NCBI GenBank assembly: GCA_966211305.1
Contig: CBIHPC010000005.1
Location: 1 to 64,000 of the forward strand
Reading direction: 5' to 3'
Source of the DNA: Niastella sp966211305
GTDB taxonomy: Bacteria > Bacteroidota > Bacteroidia > Chitinophagales > Chitinophagaceae
Length of the DNA: 64,000 bases
Shown here: piece after piece, positions 33,196-41,867 of the stretch
How positions within the stretch are numbered: the first letter of the stretch is position 1
Layout: each line of letters starts with the position of its first letter
Program-made: the position numbers and the translations under genes
Notes under the pieces: generated by a model
Databases searched by the model: none
Seen by the model: only the letters and a program-made list of their open reading frames with translations
Told to the model about the DNA's origin: nothing

Positions 33196-34080
33196 CTAAA
33201 GAACTGCTATAAACTCCAGTACTTCGGTCAGGGAGCGTTTAAGGAGAATACCGGCAGGCAGTTTTTTCAGGTTACAATTGGTCAACTGGCCCGAAACAAT
33301 GATCTGGGCCTGTGGCGTATGCTGCCTGATCTTGCTGAGGAATTTTTCGAAATTAAAATTGCCGGCTATGCAGGTGAGGTGGGTATACAGGTAATCGGGT
33401 TGTTTGCAGGAGGTTATGAATTCGAGGTCGTGAAAAGGCACATTGGCCCCCAGGTAAATGACCTGCACCCCCCTGCTTTTAAGCAAATAATAGGTGTATA
33501 ATAATCCAAGTTCATGATATTCGCCCTCGGGTAAAAACAGGATCACTTTTTTATTGACAGTAATATGCGATACCACGCTTTCGATACCAACGATCAGTTT
33601 TTGCCTGATGATATTGGTAACCACGTGCTCCTGTGCGGGGTGAATATGGCTGGCCTGCCATAAAATGCCTATTTTATCGAGGAAAGGGAAAATCAGAAAG
33701 CTGATGGCTTTATCGATGCCTTTAGCCATTATATAATTATCCAATACATCTTCAAACCGTTCAAGGTCGAGATCGATCATATACTGCAACAGATCGTTCA
33801 CCAACCGCTCCTGCTGGGCTTCTATATGAGAAAGCGAGACAATTTTTTCCCGCATTTCCTGCGAGCTCATTTTATCTATATGGGAAATTTTGTACCCGTA
33901 TTTATTGAGCAGGGCTATGTTCAAAACAACCTTCAGCTCTTCATTGGTGTAATAACGGATATTGGTAGAGGTGCGTTGCGGCCGCAGAAAGGAATAGCGC
34001 TGTTCCCATATACGAATCGTATGGGCTTTGATACCAGAAAGATTTTCCAGGTCTTTTATGGTAAACGCATTCATATACAA
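33196..34080 (-). CDS. CarH/LitR-type MerR regulator with B12-binding light-sensor domain
   Basis: The 294-aa protein has an N-terminal MerR HTH (about 5-70, FTIKDLENLSGIKAHTIRIWEQRY), a helical B12-binding_2 domain (about 90-165) and a Rossmann B12-binding domain (about 170-290). The helical part has the CarH signature W-x9-E-H (LWQASHIHPAQEH), and the Rossmann part has E-x-H-x-x-G (EGEYHELG), the lower-axial His motif. CarH proteins bind adenosylcobalamin, repress DNA in the dark as tetramers and let go in light. The start may be the second Met, two codons in. Neighbouring sigma and idi genes fit light control of isoprenoids. Confidence 0.9.
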   Translation of the reverse strand: MYMNAFTIKDLENLSGIKAHTIRIWEQRYSFLRPQRTSTNIRYYTNEELKVVLNIALLNKYGYKISHIDKMSSQEMREKIVSLSHIEAQQERLVNDLLQYMIDLDLERFEDVLDNYIMAKGIDKAISFLIFPFLDKIGILWQASHIHPAQEHVVTNIIRQKLIVGIESVVSHITVNKKVILFLPEGEYHELGLLYTYYLLKSRGVQVIYLGANVPFHDLEFITSCKQPDYLYTHLTCIAGNFNFEKFLSKIRQHTPQAQIIVSGQLTNCNLKKLPAGILLKRSLTEVLEFIAVL

Positions 34081-34107
34081 TTAACTACAAAGTGTAATGG
34101 GAAATTG

Positions 34108-34147
34108 TTTAAACATTTCCGTAGAAAGCTTAAACCAGGCGTAAACA
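34108..34147. promoter_or_regulatory. Candidate CarH operator with phased TAAAC repeats
   Basis: TTTAAACA (34108-34115), CTTAAACC (34129-34136) and CGTAAACA (34140-34147) are direct repeats whose TAAAC cores are 21 and 11 bp apart. Known CarH operators use 11-bp direct repeats, so the spacing is suggestive. The site lies 28-67 bp upstream of the MerR gene start. A GTTTAAA/GTGTAAT pair of the same kind flanks the sigma-gene promoter. Confidence 0.4.
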
Positions 34148-34197
34148 TTTTTGGAGTAGTTCGTAATTTACAGGTTCACAAGATGTTAACCAAATTG

Positions 34198-35088
34198 TCA
34201 GGCGCTTGCCTTTTTTTCATTCACCGGCATGACCATTGCGTTTTTGCTGTTGATGAGTGAAGAAAGATATCTTTTGATCTTTTGAGGATTTCTTCGCATA
34301 AAATTCCGAATGGAAAGAAACAGCAGTATTACATATAAGCAGGTAGTCACCTCAAATAATATATGGAACTTTCTTAAAAAGAAAGTGCGTAAAGATAAAT
34401 GTTCAGTCTTTTCTTTTCCCAATGTCGCGGAAAGAATACCTTTTATAGCCGGCATCAAAACAGGAACCTTATTCCAGTTTGTGTAACGCACGCCTTCATA
34501 TTTGTACTTGTGATCATAATTGGCGGGAACCTGGCTGCTGTAGAAATTCCAGTTGTGTTGTACATCACTAAAACTGGCCATATTTCCATCGGCTTTTTTA
34601 AAATACAGGTTATACAAACCATCGAGCACAACCCAACCTTTGGAGGTTTTTGCTTCTACCAGGTTATGCGCGGCATAGTTGCCATTCGCTTTCATTTGGG
34701 CAATCCGGTTGGGAATCTTTAATTCACTCAACAACCGGCTTAAAATATAGGCATAGCTACCGCAAGCGCCGTTGGTGGTCATGAGGTCATAAGTAACAGG
34801 ATGTACAACGGTAGCCTTGAAAGAATTAACCTCTTTATCGCCAAAGACAATGGATCGCCTTTCGCCAAGATAATGAGTAAGGTGAAGACTATTCAACAGA
34901 ATGGCTTCATCATAAGGGACAGCTCCGGTTGATTTGGTTCTAACGTTTTCGGCAAGAGATTCGAACAGGCCCTTTTCGTATGAATCTTCATTGTAAAAAT
35001 GTACTATAGACGCGAGCAGGAACCCGTTCAAGAAAACGAAACAATAACGTGAATTGAAGACCTTACCAATTTTGCTTGATAATTTCAC
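34198..35088 (-). CDS. Membrane-anchored transglutaminase-like protein
   Basis: The 296-aa protein has an N-terminal membrane helix (about 15-31), a transglutaminase-like core (about 60-215) and a second helix near residue 245-262, then a basic tail. The catalytic triad is visible: Cys in NGACGSYAY, His in NYAAHNLVEA, Asp in VVLDGLYN. Such proteins act as cysteine proteases, or as lyases or isomerases, in the periplasm. It sits between the MerR gene and the polysaccharide locus, and might belong to either or neither. Confidence 0.72.
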   Translation of the reverse strand: MKLSSKIGKVFNSRYCFVFLNGFLLASIVHFYNEDSYEKGLFESLAENVRTKSTGAVPYDEAILLNSLHLTHYLGERRSIVFGDKEVNSFKATVVHPVTYDLMTTNGACGSYAYILSRLLSELKIPNRIAQMKANGNYAAHNLVEAKTSKGWVVLDGLYNLYFKKADGNMASFSDVQHNWNFYSSQVPANYDHKYKYEGVRYTNWNKVPVLMPAIKGILSATLGKEKTEHLSLRTFFLRKFHILFEVTTCLYVILLFLSIRNFMRRNPQKIKRYLSSLINSKNAMVMPVNEKKASA

Positions 35089-35339
35089 AGGTTTGATTTA
35101 GAAATAAACGAATCATTACCAACTTAAGCGAACAAAACCCGCTTAAATCCGAAAACATCTTTCCCCAGACCGTTATTGCTGATTAAAGTTTAGCGCAAAG
35201 ATAATTTTTTTCACCAAATAACGTTCCCATGTACTTATAAAAGTTTTTTAATGCAATAATCCTTTGAGGTCATTAAAAAAAAATTAATATTCCGGAATAG
35301 CAGGAAAGAAGAAAGTAATAAACGGAGTAAATATGCAGA

Positions 35340-36083
35340 TTATAATGCAGGATTCAGCAGTTGACCGCTATCGAGAAGAGATGCTACCGGCTCCATAATA
35401 TTATGGGCGTTACGAAGTGTGTTGAGGTGTCTGAAATGATGACAATCTGTTCCCAACAGATTTACATACTTCTTACCAATAAGGTAGTGAGCAAGTTGAA
35501 GAGAGGCTTTACCATAATAACCGGCGAGCGACAGAATATTTAACTGGAAATAGCAACCGGCATCTTTCAGCTCGTCGTACCATTTTCTGTCACTCATAAA
35601 ATACAAATACCGCTCGGGATGGGCCAGTACGGGCTGGTATCCCTTCATTTGCATATTGAACAGCTTGTCTTTAAAATTAAGCGGTGTAGTAACGAAAGAG
35701 AATTCTACCAACACCCAGTTCTGGTGCAGTGTTAGTAAAGGAACGTTGTTTTGCAGTAACTCGTCGAAATGTTCGTCGAGGAAATATTCAGCCGCCGCTG
35801 TTACCGGAACGGCTGAATTGTATTCTTTCTGCGCCGCCTGTTGTAATTCCTGGTATGCGGCGCCAATCGTGGTTGCATCGTTTTGATAAAGATCCCACAA
35901 TATATGCGGGGTAGTGATGAACTTCCGGTATCCCAGCTCCTGTAAACCACTAATGAGCTGGAGGGAAGTTTCGGTATCAGGCGATCCATCGTCAATGCCC
36001 GGCAATAAATGCGAATGCATATCGGTGACGAGGCCACTGAGATCAATACGTGCTCTTTTCTTTTTTTTGAAGATAGAAAACAT
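35340..36083 (-). CDS. CpsB/YwqE-type tyrosine-protein phosphatase
   Basis: The 247-aa PHP-fold enzyme has metal ligands in DMHSHLLPGIDDG (near residue 20), HPERY near 150 and the C-terminal TDCHHF. These manganese-dependent phosphatases dephosphorylate tyrosine autokinases that control polysaccharide chain length and export. It is the last gene of the locus. The cognate kinase (Wzc/BY type) is not in the window and is probably further upstream. Confidence 0.88.
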   Translation of the reverse strand: MFSIFKKKKRARIDLSGLVTDMHSHLLPGIDDGSPDTETSLQLISGLQELGYRKFITTPHILWDLYQNDATTIGAAYQELQQAAQKEYNSAVPVTAAAEYFLDEHFDELLQNNVPLLTLHQNWVLVEFSFVTTPLNFKDKLFNMQMKGYQPVLAHPERYLYFMSDRKWYDELKDAGCYFQLNILSLAGYYGKASLQLAHYLIGKKYVNLLGTDCHHFRHLNTLRNAHNIMEPVASLLDSGQLLNPAL

Positions 36084-36122
36084 GCCTGATTGATACCTTA
36101 AATAATGATACCGGGAACAAAT

Positions 36123-37061
36123 CTACAAACCTGCCGCATACAATTGCGAAAATTCGTGATATACTTTCACCACGCCCTCACGTAAACCTGTTTGGGATTT
36201 CCACCCCAGGTTATTCAATTTTTGAACATCCATCAGTTTTCGCGGGGTTCCATCGGGTTTCGACAGATCATGTTCAATATTTCCTGTATACCCTACTACT
36301 TCCTTCACCAGTAATGCAAGGTCTTTTATCGTAATATCCTCCCCTGTTCCAATATTAACGAACCCGGGTTCATTATAGTGCTGCATTAAAAAATAACAGG
36401 CGTCGGCCAGGTCGTCTGCATGCAGGAACTCCCTTTTGGGTTGACCGGTACCCCACATAACCACTGAAGGTTCGCTTTTCAGTTTGGCTTCATGAAATTT
36501 CCTGATCAGCGCCGGCAGTACATGCGAAGTTTCAAGGCTGTAATTATCATTAGGCCCGTACAGGTTGGTAGGCATTACCGAAATATAATTACAACCATAC
36601 TGGGCACGGTAAGCATCGCACATTTTGATGCCTGCAATTTTAGCAATTGCATAGGGTTCGTTGGTAGCTTCCAGTTCGCCGGTAAGCAGGTATTCTTCTT
36701 TCAGGGGCTGCGGTGCCATTTTGGGATAAATACAGGATGAGCCGAGGAACATGAGCTTTTTAACATTATTCAGGTAGGAGGCATGAATAATGTTCGACTG
36801 GATCATGATATTATCATATATGAACTCAGCGCGGTACGTATTATTGGCCAGGATACCGCCTACTTTGGCAGCAGCAATAAACACGTGATCCGGCTTTTCC
36901 TGTTGCATAAATGCCTGTACGCCCTGCTGGTTACGCAGGTCGAGCTCAGCCGATGTACGCAGCAACAAATTAGTAAATCCTTCCTTTTCCAATTTGCGAA
37001 CAATGGCTGAGCCCACCATGCCGCGGTGACCGGCTACGTATATCTTATCTGTCTTATTCAC
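36123..37061 (-). CDS. fcl: GDP-L-fucose synthase
   Basis: The 312-aa SDR epimerase/reductase has the NADP-binding GHRGMVGSAIV, the catalytic SSCIYP and the Tyr-x3-Lys pair in YAIAKIAG. Its length is normal for the family. It converts GDP-4-keto-6-deoxymannose, made by the upstream gmd gene, to GDP-L-fucose. The two genes lie 53 bp apart, with a heptamer array in the gap. Confidence 0.94.
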   Translation of the reverse strand: MNKTDKIYVAGHRGMVGSAIVRKLEKEGFTNLLLRTSAELDLRNQQGVQAFMQQEKPDHVFIAAAKVGGILANNTYRAEFIYDNIMIQSNIIHASYLNNVKKLMFLGSSCIYPKMAPQPLKEEYLLTGELEATNEPYAIAKIAGIKMCDAYRAQYGCNYISVMPTNLYGPNDNYSLETSHVLPALIRKFHEAKLKSEPSVVMWGTGQPKREFLHADDLADACYFLMQHYNEPGFVNIGTGEDITIKDLALLVKEVVGYTGNIEHDLSKPDGTPRKLMDVQKLNNLGWKSQTGLREGVVKVYHEFSQLYAAGL

Positions 37062-37065
37062 TGTT

Positions 37066-37093
37066 AATATCGAATATTGAATGTTGAATATCG
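37066..37093. repeat. Heptamer array E between fcl and gmd
   Basis: Four 7-bp units (AATATCG, AATATTG, AATGTTG, AATATCG) lie in the 53-bp gap of the operon, with no inverted partner. They start four bases upstream of the fcl start codon and may affect its translation. Confidence 0.6.
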
Positions 37094-37114
37094 AATCACA
37101 AAGTGCAATGCAAC

Positions 37115-38230
37115 CTATTCAAATTGATTACGCACGTAATAGCCTGATTGTTGCAACAATTTTTCTTTCTTAAATAACTCCACGTCGTTTTCTACCATTT
37201 CTTTTACAAGCGCAGCCAGGTCGTATTTAGGCTTCCAGCCTAATTGCGTTTGAGATTTGGTAGGGTCGCCGATCAGCAGATCAACTTCAGTTGGGCGGTA
37301 ATACTTTTTATCTACCGCTATCACTTCTCTGCCGATTTCAAGCTGGTATTCGGCATTTTTACATGCTTTTACAACGCCCACTTCGTTCTCGGCCCTGCCT
37401 TTAAATTCCAGTTCGATGCCAACTTCGTCAAAAGCCATCCGTACAAAATCACGCACCGGGGTAGTAACACCGGTTGCAATTACATAATCTTCCGGTTTAT
37501 CCTGTTGTAAGATCAACCACATGGCTTCTACATAATCTTTTGCATGACCCCAATCGCGTTGTGCATCGAGGTTACCGAGATAGATCTTATCCTGTAAACC
37601 CAGCGCTATTTTGGCAACGCCGCGGGTGATCTTCCGGGTTACAAACGTTTCGCCGCGCAACGGCGATTCGTGGTTGAACAGAATACCGTTTACCGCAAAC
37701 ATATTATAGGCCTCGCGGTAGTTCACTGTTATCCAGTAGGCATACAATTTGGCAACGGCGTATGGTGAGCGGGGATAAAATGGCGTTTTTTCCGACTGCG
37801 GCACTTCCTGTACAAGGCCGTACAACTCAGATGTAGAGGCCTGGTATACTTTTGTTTTTTGTGTTAAACCTAATAAACGCACCGCTTCCAGAATACGCAG
37901 CGTACCAATACCATCCGCATTGGCAGTGTATTCAGGAGTTTCAAAACTTACGTGCACGTGGCTCATGGCCGCGAGGTTGTAAATTTCATCAGGTTGTGTT
38001 TCCTGTATAATGCGAATGAGATTGGTTGAATCGGTAAGATCGCCATAATGCAGTTTGAAACGTACATTTTTCTCATGGGGATCCTGGTATAAATGGTCGA
38101 TACGTTCGGTATTGAATAAAGAACTTCTACGTTTGATGCCATGAACGATGTATCCTTTTTTTAACAACAGGTCGGTTAAATATGCACCATCCTGCCCGGT
38201 TACCCCTGTAACCAATGCTACTTTTGCCAT
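37115..38230 (-). CDS. gmd: GDP-mannose 4,6-dehydratase
   Basis: The 371-aa SDR enzyme has GVTGQDGAYLTDLLL at the start, STSELYG and the catalytic Tyr-x3-Lys in YAVAKLYAYW, and NGILFNHESPLRGETFVTRK, all classic for Gmd. It makes GDP-4-keto-6-deoxy-D-mannose, the substrate of the following fcl. It overlaps the upstream glycosyltransferase by 13 bp. Confidence 0.95.
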   Translation of the reverse strand: MAKVALVTGVTGQDGAYLTDLLLKKGYIVHGIKRRSSLFNTERIDHLYQDPHEKNVRFKLHYGDLTDSTNLIRIIQETQPDEIYNLAAMSHVHVSFETPEYTANADGIGTLRILEAVRLLGLTQKTKVYQASTSELYGLVQEVPQSEKTPFYPRSPYAVAKLYAYWITVNYREAYNMFAVNGILFNHESPLRGETFVTRKITRGVAKIALGLQDKIYLGNLDAQRDWGHAKDYVEAMWLILQQDKPEDYVIATGVTTPVRDFVRMAFDEVGIELEFKGRAENEVGVVKACKNAEYQLEIGREVIAVDKKYYRPTEVDLLIGDPTKSQTQLGWKPKYDLAALVKEMVENDVELFKKEKLLQQSGYYVRNQFE

Positions 38231-38979
38231 ATGTTGATCGGGTTAAATTGTAAAACTTTACGCAGCGGTTTCAGCCACGTGGTAAAAAAATAGGGTTTCA
38301 AATCATTCAGCTTCCAGGCCATTTCATCTTCTTTATTAGCCCTTAACCTGTTCTTTACGGAGGCGTTGCTCATACCGCCCGCCCGCATTTTAACCAGGAC
38401 TTCGGGTATATAATGTGCGTGTACATTGTGTTTCAACAATACCCGCAACATCAGTTCATAGTCTGCCGCTGAGCGCAGCGTGGTATTGAACAAACCACAT
38501 TTATCATAAACATGCCGCCGTACAAAGAATGTCGGATGCGGCGGCATCCAGCCATAATAAAGCAATTTCCTTTTATAGTTACCCGACCTCCAGGTGCGGG
38601 TAATCACCTGAACATTATCCTGCTTCACATACTGAAGATCGCCATAAACGGCATCCACAGCCGGATTGTCAAATGCCGCTGCCACTTTTGACAATACCAA
38701 TGGATTGGTATAAAAATCATCAGAGTTCAATATGCCTATAATATCACCGGTAGCCAGTTGCACGCCTTTATTCATGGCGTCATAAATGCCTTTATCATTT
38801 TCGGAAATCACTTTGGCAACATGTGCGAACCCATTAACTATTTCAAGGGTGTTGTCTTTCGACAATCCATCTACGATCAGATGCTCAATATTGGAATATT
38901 GCTGTTCAGCTATACAGGCCAGTGTATCCTTTACAGTTGCAGCGCTATTGTAGGTGGCGGTGATAATGGTGATCTTCAT
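38218..38979 (-). CDS. Family 2 glycosyltransferase, WcaA/colanic-acid type
   Basis: The 253-aa GT-A enzyme has the N-terminal ITATYNSAATVKDTL, the DGLSKDNT nucleotide-binding loop, and the metal-binding LNSDDFY. The acceptor region is WMPPHPTFFVRR and SAADYELMLR, typical of WcaA/WcaE-like enzymes. It adds one sugar to the lipid-linked repeat unit on the inner membrane. The sugar is not predictable, though fucose or mannose is likely given gmd/fcl next door. Confidence 0.88.
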   Translation of the reverse strand: MKITIITATYNSAATVKDTLACIAEQQYSNIEHLIVDGLSKDNTLEIVNGFAHVAKVISENDKGIYDAMNKGVQLATGDIIGILNSDDFYTNPLVLSKVAAAFDNPAVDAVYGDLQYVKQDNVQVITRTWRSGNYKRKLLYYGWMPPHPTFFVRRHVYDKCGLFNTTLRSAADYELMLRVLLKHNVHAHYIPEVLVKMRAGGMSNASVKNRLRANKEDEMAWKLNDLKPYFFTTWLKPLRKVLQFNPINIWQK

Positions 38980-38980
38980 C

Positions 38981-40717
38981 TTATCCGTTCCTCGTTATAA
39001 CACAGTTTTCCAACACCAGCATATCCATATTTGTACGGAGGTAACATTCCAATGCATCGTGCGGTGAATTCACTATAGGCTCATTTTCGTTGAATGATGT
39101 ATTCAGCAAAATAGGAACACCGGTTTTCCTGCGAAAGGCTTCAATAAGCTGATAATACCGTGGGGTTACAGCCTTGTCAACCGATTGTAGACGGCCGGTG
39201 CCATCAGCATGGGTTACCGCCGGAATAAGTGTATGTTTTTCCTTTTTGATTGGAAATACTTTTTCCATAAAGGGTACATCATCGGTAACCTCAAAATATT
39301 CGCCTACGTATTCTTTTAAAATAGAAGGAGCAAACGGACGGAAACTCTCCCGGCGTTTGATCTTTGCATTCAGCAGGTCCTTTGCATCCGTACGGCGGGG
39401 ATCGGCAAGGATAGAGCGAGCGCCCAGCGCACGTGGCCCGAATTCCGCGCGGCCATTAAACCAGCCAACTACACCGGCATTGATCAACTGATCCGACACC
39501 TTTTCGTACAATTCCTCATCGCTATATCTTTTATAGGTGATCTTGCGGCTCTGCAGATACTGTTCAATCTCTTCGTTAGTAAACCGCGCACCTGTATAAG
39601 CCGACCATATGGCTTCTTTCCGTGGTTGTTTCAGCGTTTGGTTATATACATATAATGCAGCGCCCATTGAAATGCCTGCGTCATGACCGGCCGAGGGAAT
39701 GTATACATTTTTGAAGCTGGTATTCCGGGTAAGCTTTCCATTTGCTACCGAATTCTGGGCAACACCACCGGCAATACAAATATTCTTTAAACCCGTTTTC
39801 TTTTGCAGGTGATTGAGAATATGAAAGATCAATTCTTCAGTAACACGCTGAACCGATGCCGCCATGTCTTTATGATACTGGCTTAACGGTTCATCTTTTT
39901 TTCTTACCGCACCGAACTTTTCAATGAGAAATTCAGTGTATAAAGGAGCAACCACCGGAATATGATCGTCGCCATAAGAAACGATTCCGCTCTTCGCAGA
40001 CCTGAAATATTTTAAATCGAGGGAGAATAATCCATTATCGTTGAACAATAATACATCCTTCAGTTTATTCACATATTTCGGCTCACCATAAGGCGCCAGT
40101 CCCATTACCTTGTATTCATCGCCATAATGAGGGAAACCAAGCAACTGTGTGAATGCGGTATAAAACAAACCGGCCGAATGGGGGAAATCAACTGAATCAA
40201 GAACTTCAATTTCATTGCCTTTTCCAACACCGGTCATGGTGGTAGTAAAATCACCGGAACCATCGATTGACAATAAAGCAGATTCTTCAAAGGGAGAAGC
40301 AAAAAATGCCGAAGCCAGGTGGCTGCGGTGGTGCTCTACCTGATGAATTTTATTTTTTATAACAGCTTTATCTACGGTTTTATCTATAAATACAAATTCT
40401 TCTTCCAGTGATGCCACTTTAAGGGCATTCTTTAACCGGTCGAGCACAGCATTAAATCCGCCGCCCGGATTTTTTAATAAGAACAACAACTTCTTGTTCA
40501 TTTTGGCCGACGGATCGCGGCCTATGGCAATATGATCAACCTGTGAAAGGCTAATGCCGGCTTCTTTTAAACAGAATTGAACCGCCTGCGATGGGAAACC
40601 AGCCCAATGTTTTTGACGCCGAAATCTTTCTTCTTCCGTTGCGGCGATCATTTTTCCATCTTTAAAAATTGCGGCAGATGAGTCTGCATGATAAGCATTA
40701 AGCCCTAGTATATACAT
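38981..40717 (-). CDS. Carbamoyltransferase, NodU/CmcH family
   Basis: The 578-aa protein has the N-terminal ASKHA-like fold (LGLNAYHADSSAAIF, EVEHHRSHLASAFFAS-type HRSH, SIDGSGDFTTT) and a C-terminal carbamoyltransferase part (FNGRAEFGPRALGARSIL, SFRPFAPSI, ILLNTSFNENEPIV). These enzymes move a carbamoyl group from carbamoyl phosphate via carbamoyl-AMP to a sugar hydroxyl. Here it probably carbamoylates the repeat unit or a nucleotide sugar. It lies 1 bp from the next gene. Confidence 0.93.
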   Translation of the reverse strand: MYILGLNAYHADSSAAIFKDGKMIAATEEERFRRQKHWAGFPSQAVQFCLKEAGISLSQVDHIAIGRDPSAKMNKKLLFLLKNPGGGFNAVLDRLKNALKVASLEEEFVFIDKTVDKAVIKNKIHQVEHHRSHLASAFFASPFEESALLSIDGSGDFTTTMTGVGKGNEIEVLDSVDFPHSAGLFYTAFTQLLGFPHYGDEYKVMGLAPYGEPKYVNKLKDVLLFNDNGLFSLDLKYFRSAKSGIVSYGDDHIPVVAPLYTEFLIEKFGAVRKKDEPLSQYHKDMAASVQRVTEELIFHILNHLQKKTGLKNICIAGGVAQNSVANGKLTRNTSFKNVYIPSAGHDAGISMGAALYVYNQTLKQPRKEAIWSAYTGARFTNEEIEQYLQSRKITYKRYSDEELYEKVSDQLINAGVVGWFNGRAEFGPRALGARSILADPRRTDAKDLLNAKIKRRESFRPFAPSILKEYVGEYFEVTDDVPFMEKVFPIKKEKHTLIPAVTHADGTGRLQSVDKAVTPRYYQLIEAFRRKTGVPILLNTSFNENEPIVNSPHDALECYLRTNMDMLVLENCVITRNG

Positions 40718-40719
40718 TG

Positions 40720-41859
40720 TTAACTAAATAAATTATTATATGCTTTTTTCAATTGAGATTCCTGAACAAACTTTCGTACAAATTGCCAGGCACCTCGCGA
40801 TAATGTTTCATATGCAGCCTGATCGAGAACAACAGCCTGCTGTAAAGCTTTTGTGAACCCATCCCGTTGTTGTAACGAAAGATCCCATCCCGCTTTTTCC
40901 TTTTCAAGTTGCCGCCAGGGCGTTTGATCGCTAATGAGAACAGGTTTGCCTGCTGCCAGGGCCTCAAAAATCGCATGTCCAAAGTTCTCGCCCTGCGTTG
41001 GGAGCGCAAAAATATGGTGTTGTGCTATAATTTCCCCTACCTGATCGTTGGGTATTTCCCCAGCAAAACGCACCTGAATTTGAGCAGGGAAGCCACTTAT
41101 GATATTTTTGCATTGATTTACATAGGCTTCGTCTTCTGCGTTGCCAACAATCGTAAGGGTAACCTTCCCGCTCACCGGTTTAAGCGCCAGTAATAAATAA
41201 TCAAGGTTCTTAACGGGATGTAACCGCCCGATAAAAACCACTGATAATTCCTGTGCCTTTTTAGCGATACAACCGGGATAGTCCTTTATAACACCCGGGA
41301 AATTTGAGGCCAGGGTTATCTGTACTTTGTTGCCAAAATATTTCTGTACATCCCTTTCCTCCGTTTTGTCGGTAGCATGAAAATGGATCATTTTGTGCAG
41401 CCCGATCCCGCGAAAGGCGGAAAGGAACAGTTTCTTTTTCGACGATTTAAACTGAACGGCGCTTTCCTTAAGCATTCCGCGTGGCGCCAAAACAATTTTA
41501 CTGTTTATTAAACCAAGGCGTTGCATTAACAACGGGTAAATGGTAAAATACCGTGAATACATGCTGTTCAGGTATATGAAATCAGGGCCGATCTTTCTCA
41601 CCTGATCACGAATATGCCCCCAGGTAAGCAGTTGCGGGGAACAGTAAAACACCTTGATCTGTTGATCATATTTGTGCCATGTATCAACTTTTACATTTGG
41701 ATATGCTGATGTTTCATTTAAATCTCGGTCGGTAGTAAAAACATAAATATTGTAGCCTTCCTTCATCTGTTGTACAAAATGTACACATGACCTGATAGGG
41801 CCACCAGCTTTATAACCAGGTTCGAACCAATCTGAAAATACAAGTATTGTTTTATTCAT
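40720..41859 (-). CDS. Family 4-like glycosyltransferase
   Basis: The 379-aa GT-B enzyme has an N-terminal acceptor domain (FEPGYKAGGPIRSCVHFVQQM) and a GT1-type C-terminal domain (FIGRLHPVKNLDYLLLAL, HHIFALPTQGENFGHAIFEALAAGKPVLISD) with the E-x7-E motif. The GGPIR start is common in capsule-locus transferases. It sits 2 bp from the carbamoyltransferase gene. Donor and acceptor are unknown. Confidence 0.9.
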   Translation of the reverse strand: MNKTILVFSDWFEPGYKAGGPIRSCVHFVQQMKEGYNIYVFTTDRDLNETSAYPNVKVDTWHKYDQQIKVFYCSPQLLTWGHIRDQVRKIGPDFIYLNSMYSRYFTIYPLLMQRLGLINSKIVLAPRGMLKESAVQFKSSKKKLFLSAFRGIGLHKMIHFHATDKTEERDVQKYFGNKVQITLASNFPGVIKDYPGCIAKKAQELSVVFIGRLHPVKNLDYLLLALKPVSGKVTLTIVGNAEDEAYVNQCKNIISGFPAQIQVRFAGEIPNDQVGEIIAQHHIFALPTQGENFGHAIFEALAAGKPVLISDQTPWRQLEKEKAGWDLSLQQRDGFTKALQQAVVLDQAAYETLSRGAWQFVRKFVQESQLKKAYNNLFS

Positions 41860-41867
41860 GCTGCTCT

